Shown here piece after piece: positions 63,321 through 64,000 of a stretch of DNA of 64,000 nt (positions are counted from its first letter, which is position 1; the number at the start of each line of letters is the position of its first letter). Both the position numbers and the translations under genes were made by a program. This DNA comes from Paulownia fortunei (Eukaryota > Streptophyta > Magnoliopsida > Lamiales > Paulowniaceae). The notes under the pieces are model-generated. The model was not told the origin of the DNA, made no database searches, and saw only the letters and a list, made by a program, of their open reading frames with translations. Location of the stretch: assembly GCA_019321725.1 (NCBI GenBank), contig CM033119.1:4675865-4739864 (forward strand), given 5' to 3'.

Positions 63321-64000
63321 CTATTAAACGGAATGTATTAGTCCAAAAGATAGCAATATTGGCTGAATCTCTCATAATTTAATCTGTAAGTCAATCTACA
63401 GATATGAACATGAAGTAAATTATTCTATAGCCAATTAATCTTGAAGTCCTGATTGAAGATATATTATATTGGCAACCTGACAATAAGAAGATCGAGATCA
63501 CACTACTAGTTTGACGCAACATAATGGTAGGCTTTGAAGCACATGAAGTAGCAGACAAATCGAGAAAACAGAAGTGAACAGAAACTCTAATCAAAATAAA
63601 CTTCATAACTCAAAGATACTCAAAACAGATCAAGGGGGCATATGCACTTTCCACCACTGTGCACAACTGAAACAAATTCACACCGTCGAGGCCCATTTAT
63701 AAGTTCATGTCTACCCACTTAACTAATAACCAATGCAACACATGTGGGACACTCTCTTCACACCCTCCATCACAGATGATCCAAGTTCACATATGTGGCC
63801 AATTACTTTTTATATAGGATTGATGGCAGACTACAAAAAAATGCAACAAATGTAGGGCCAGGTAGACCGTATGACTTGTAAACCACTTCAACGTCACACT
63901 AAAATTCCACGTGGAAGAAAGATTTGCCACTCTCTTCACAAAACACAGTTAGATATCTAGCAAATGCCATGAATATTCCACACATCCTCCATTGCATTAG
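63321..64000 (-). other. intron of the CCCH gene running to the window edge
   Basis: A splice acceptor (GTTTAATAG) ends at 63321 on minus. No stretch to the right of it encodes the conserved N-terminal KRVSWA-type peptide expected before VRLFLSEES. The sequence has intron-like composition, so the first exon is expected beyond 64000. Confidence 0.55.

Overview
This is nuclear DNA from a flowering plant, most likely a core eudicot and possibly an asterid. It is AT-rich with long gene-poor stretches, plant GT-AG introns, TA microsatellites and LTR/MITE insertions, and it encodes plant-only families (SAUR, ARF, DYW-type PPR). The species cannot be fixed from the sequence alone.

Seven protein-coding genes can be supported. 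In order they are: a SAUR auxin-responsive gene (4190-4636, minus); the RNA polymerase I stalk subunit RPA43 (18485-21121, minus, 6 exons); AUXIN RESPONSE FACTOR 5/MONOPTEROS (32793-41964, plus, 14 coding exons, 941 aa); a membrane-anchored SAM-dependent methyltransferase-like gene (45021-46267, minus, one frameshift); a DYW-type PPR gene (50908-53543, minus, one frameshift); mitochondrial ribosomal protein mL53 (56200-59154, minus, 2 exons); and a CCCH zinc-finger gene that runs off the right edge (61065-63320 visible, minus). For the spliced genes the exon phases close exactly over the whole reading frame.

The order SAUR53-like / ARF5 / CCCH, with a DYW7-like PPR nearby, recalls Arabidopsis chromosome 1 around At1g19720-At1g19860. 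This looks like conserved microsynteny, with RPA43, the methyltransferase and mL53 interspersed here. Two genes concern auxin: ARF5 is an auxin-responsive transcription factor, and SAUR genes are classic auxin outputs. The rest are housekeeping or organelle-expression genes.

Two well-bounded LTR-type insertions are present. One is a 2.9 kb solo-LTR-like element inside ARF5 intron 7 (35853-38758, target duplication CATTG). The other is a 2.2 kb element at 47667-49901 (target duplication CCATA). MITE-like elements lie at 30093-30464 and 26314-26602, and dispersed AT-rich repeats elsewhere. The region 4.9-18.4 kb is a long stretch with no recognisable gene. It contains two GC-richer islets with promoter-like motifs.

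I did not find an unambiguous new biological system. The observations most worth following are the structure of ARF5 (upstream ORFs, a stop-free intron whose length is a multiple of three, a read-through intron that would remove PB1, and an intronic LTR rich in RY motifs), the 30-nt last exon of mL53, and the single-base frameshifts in two otherwise intact genes.
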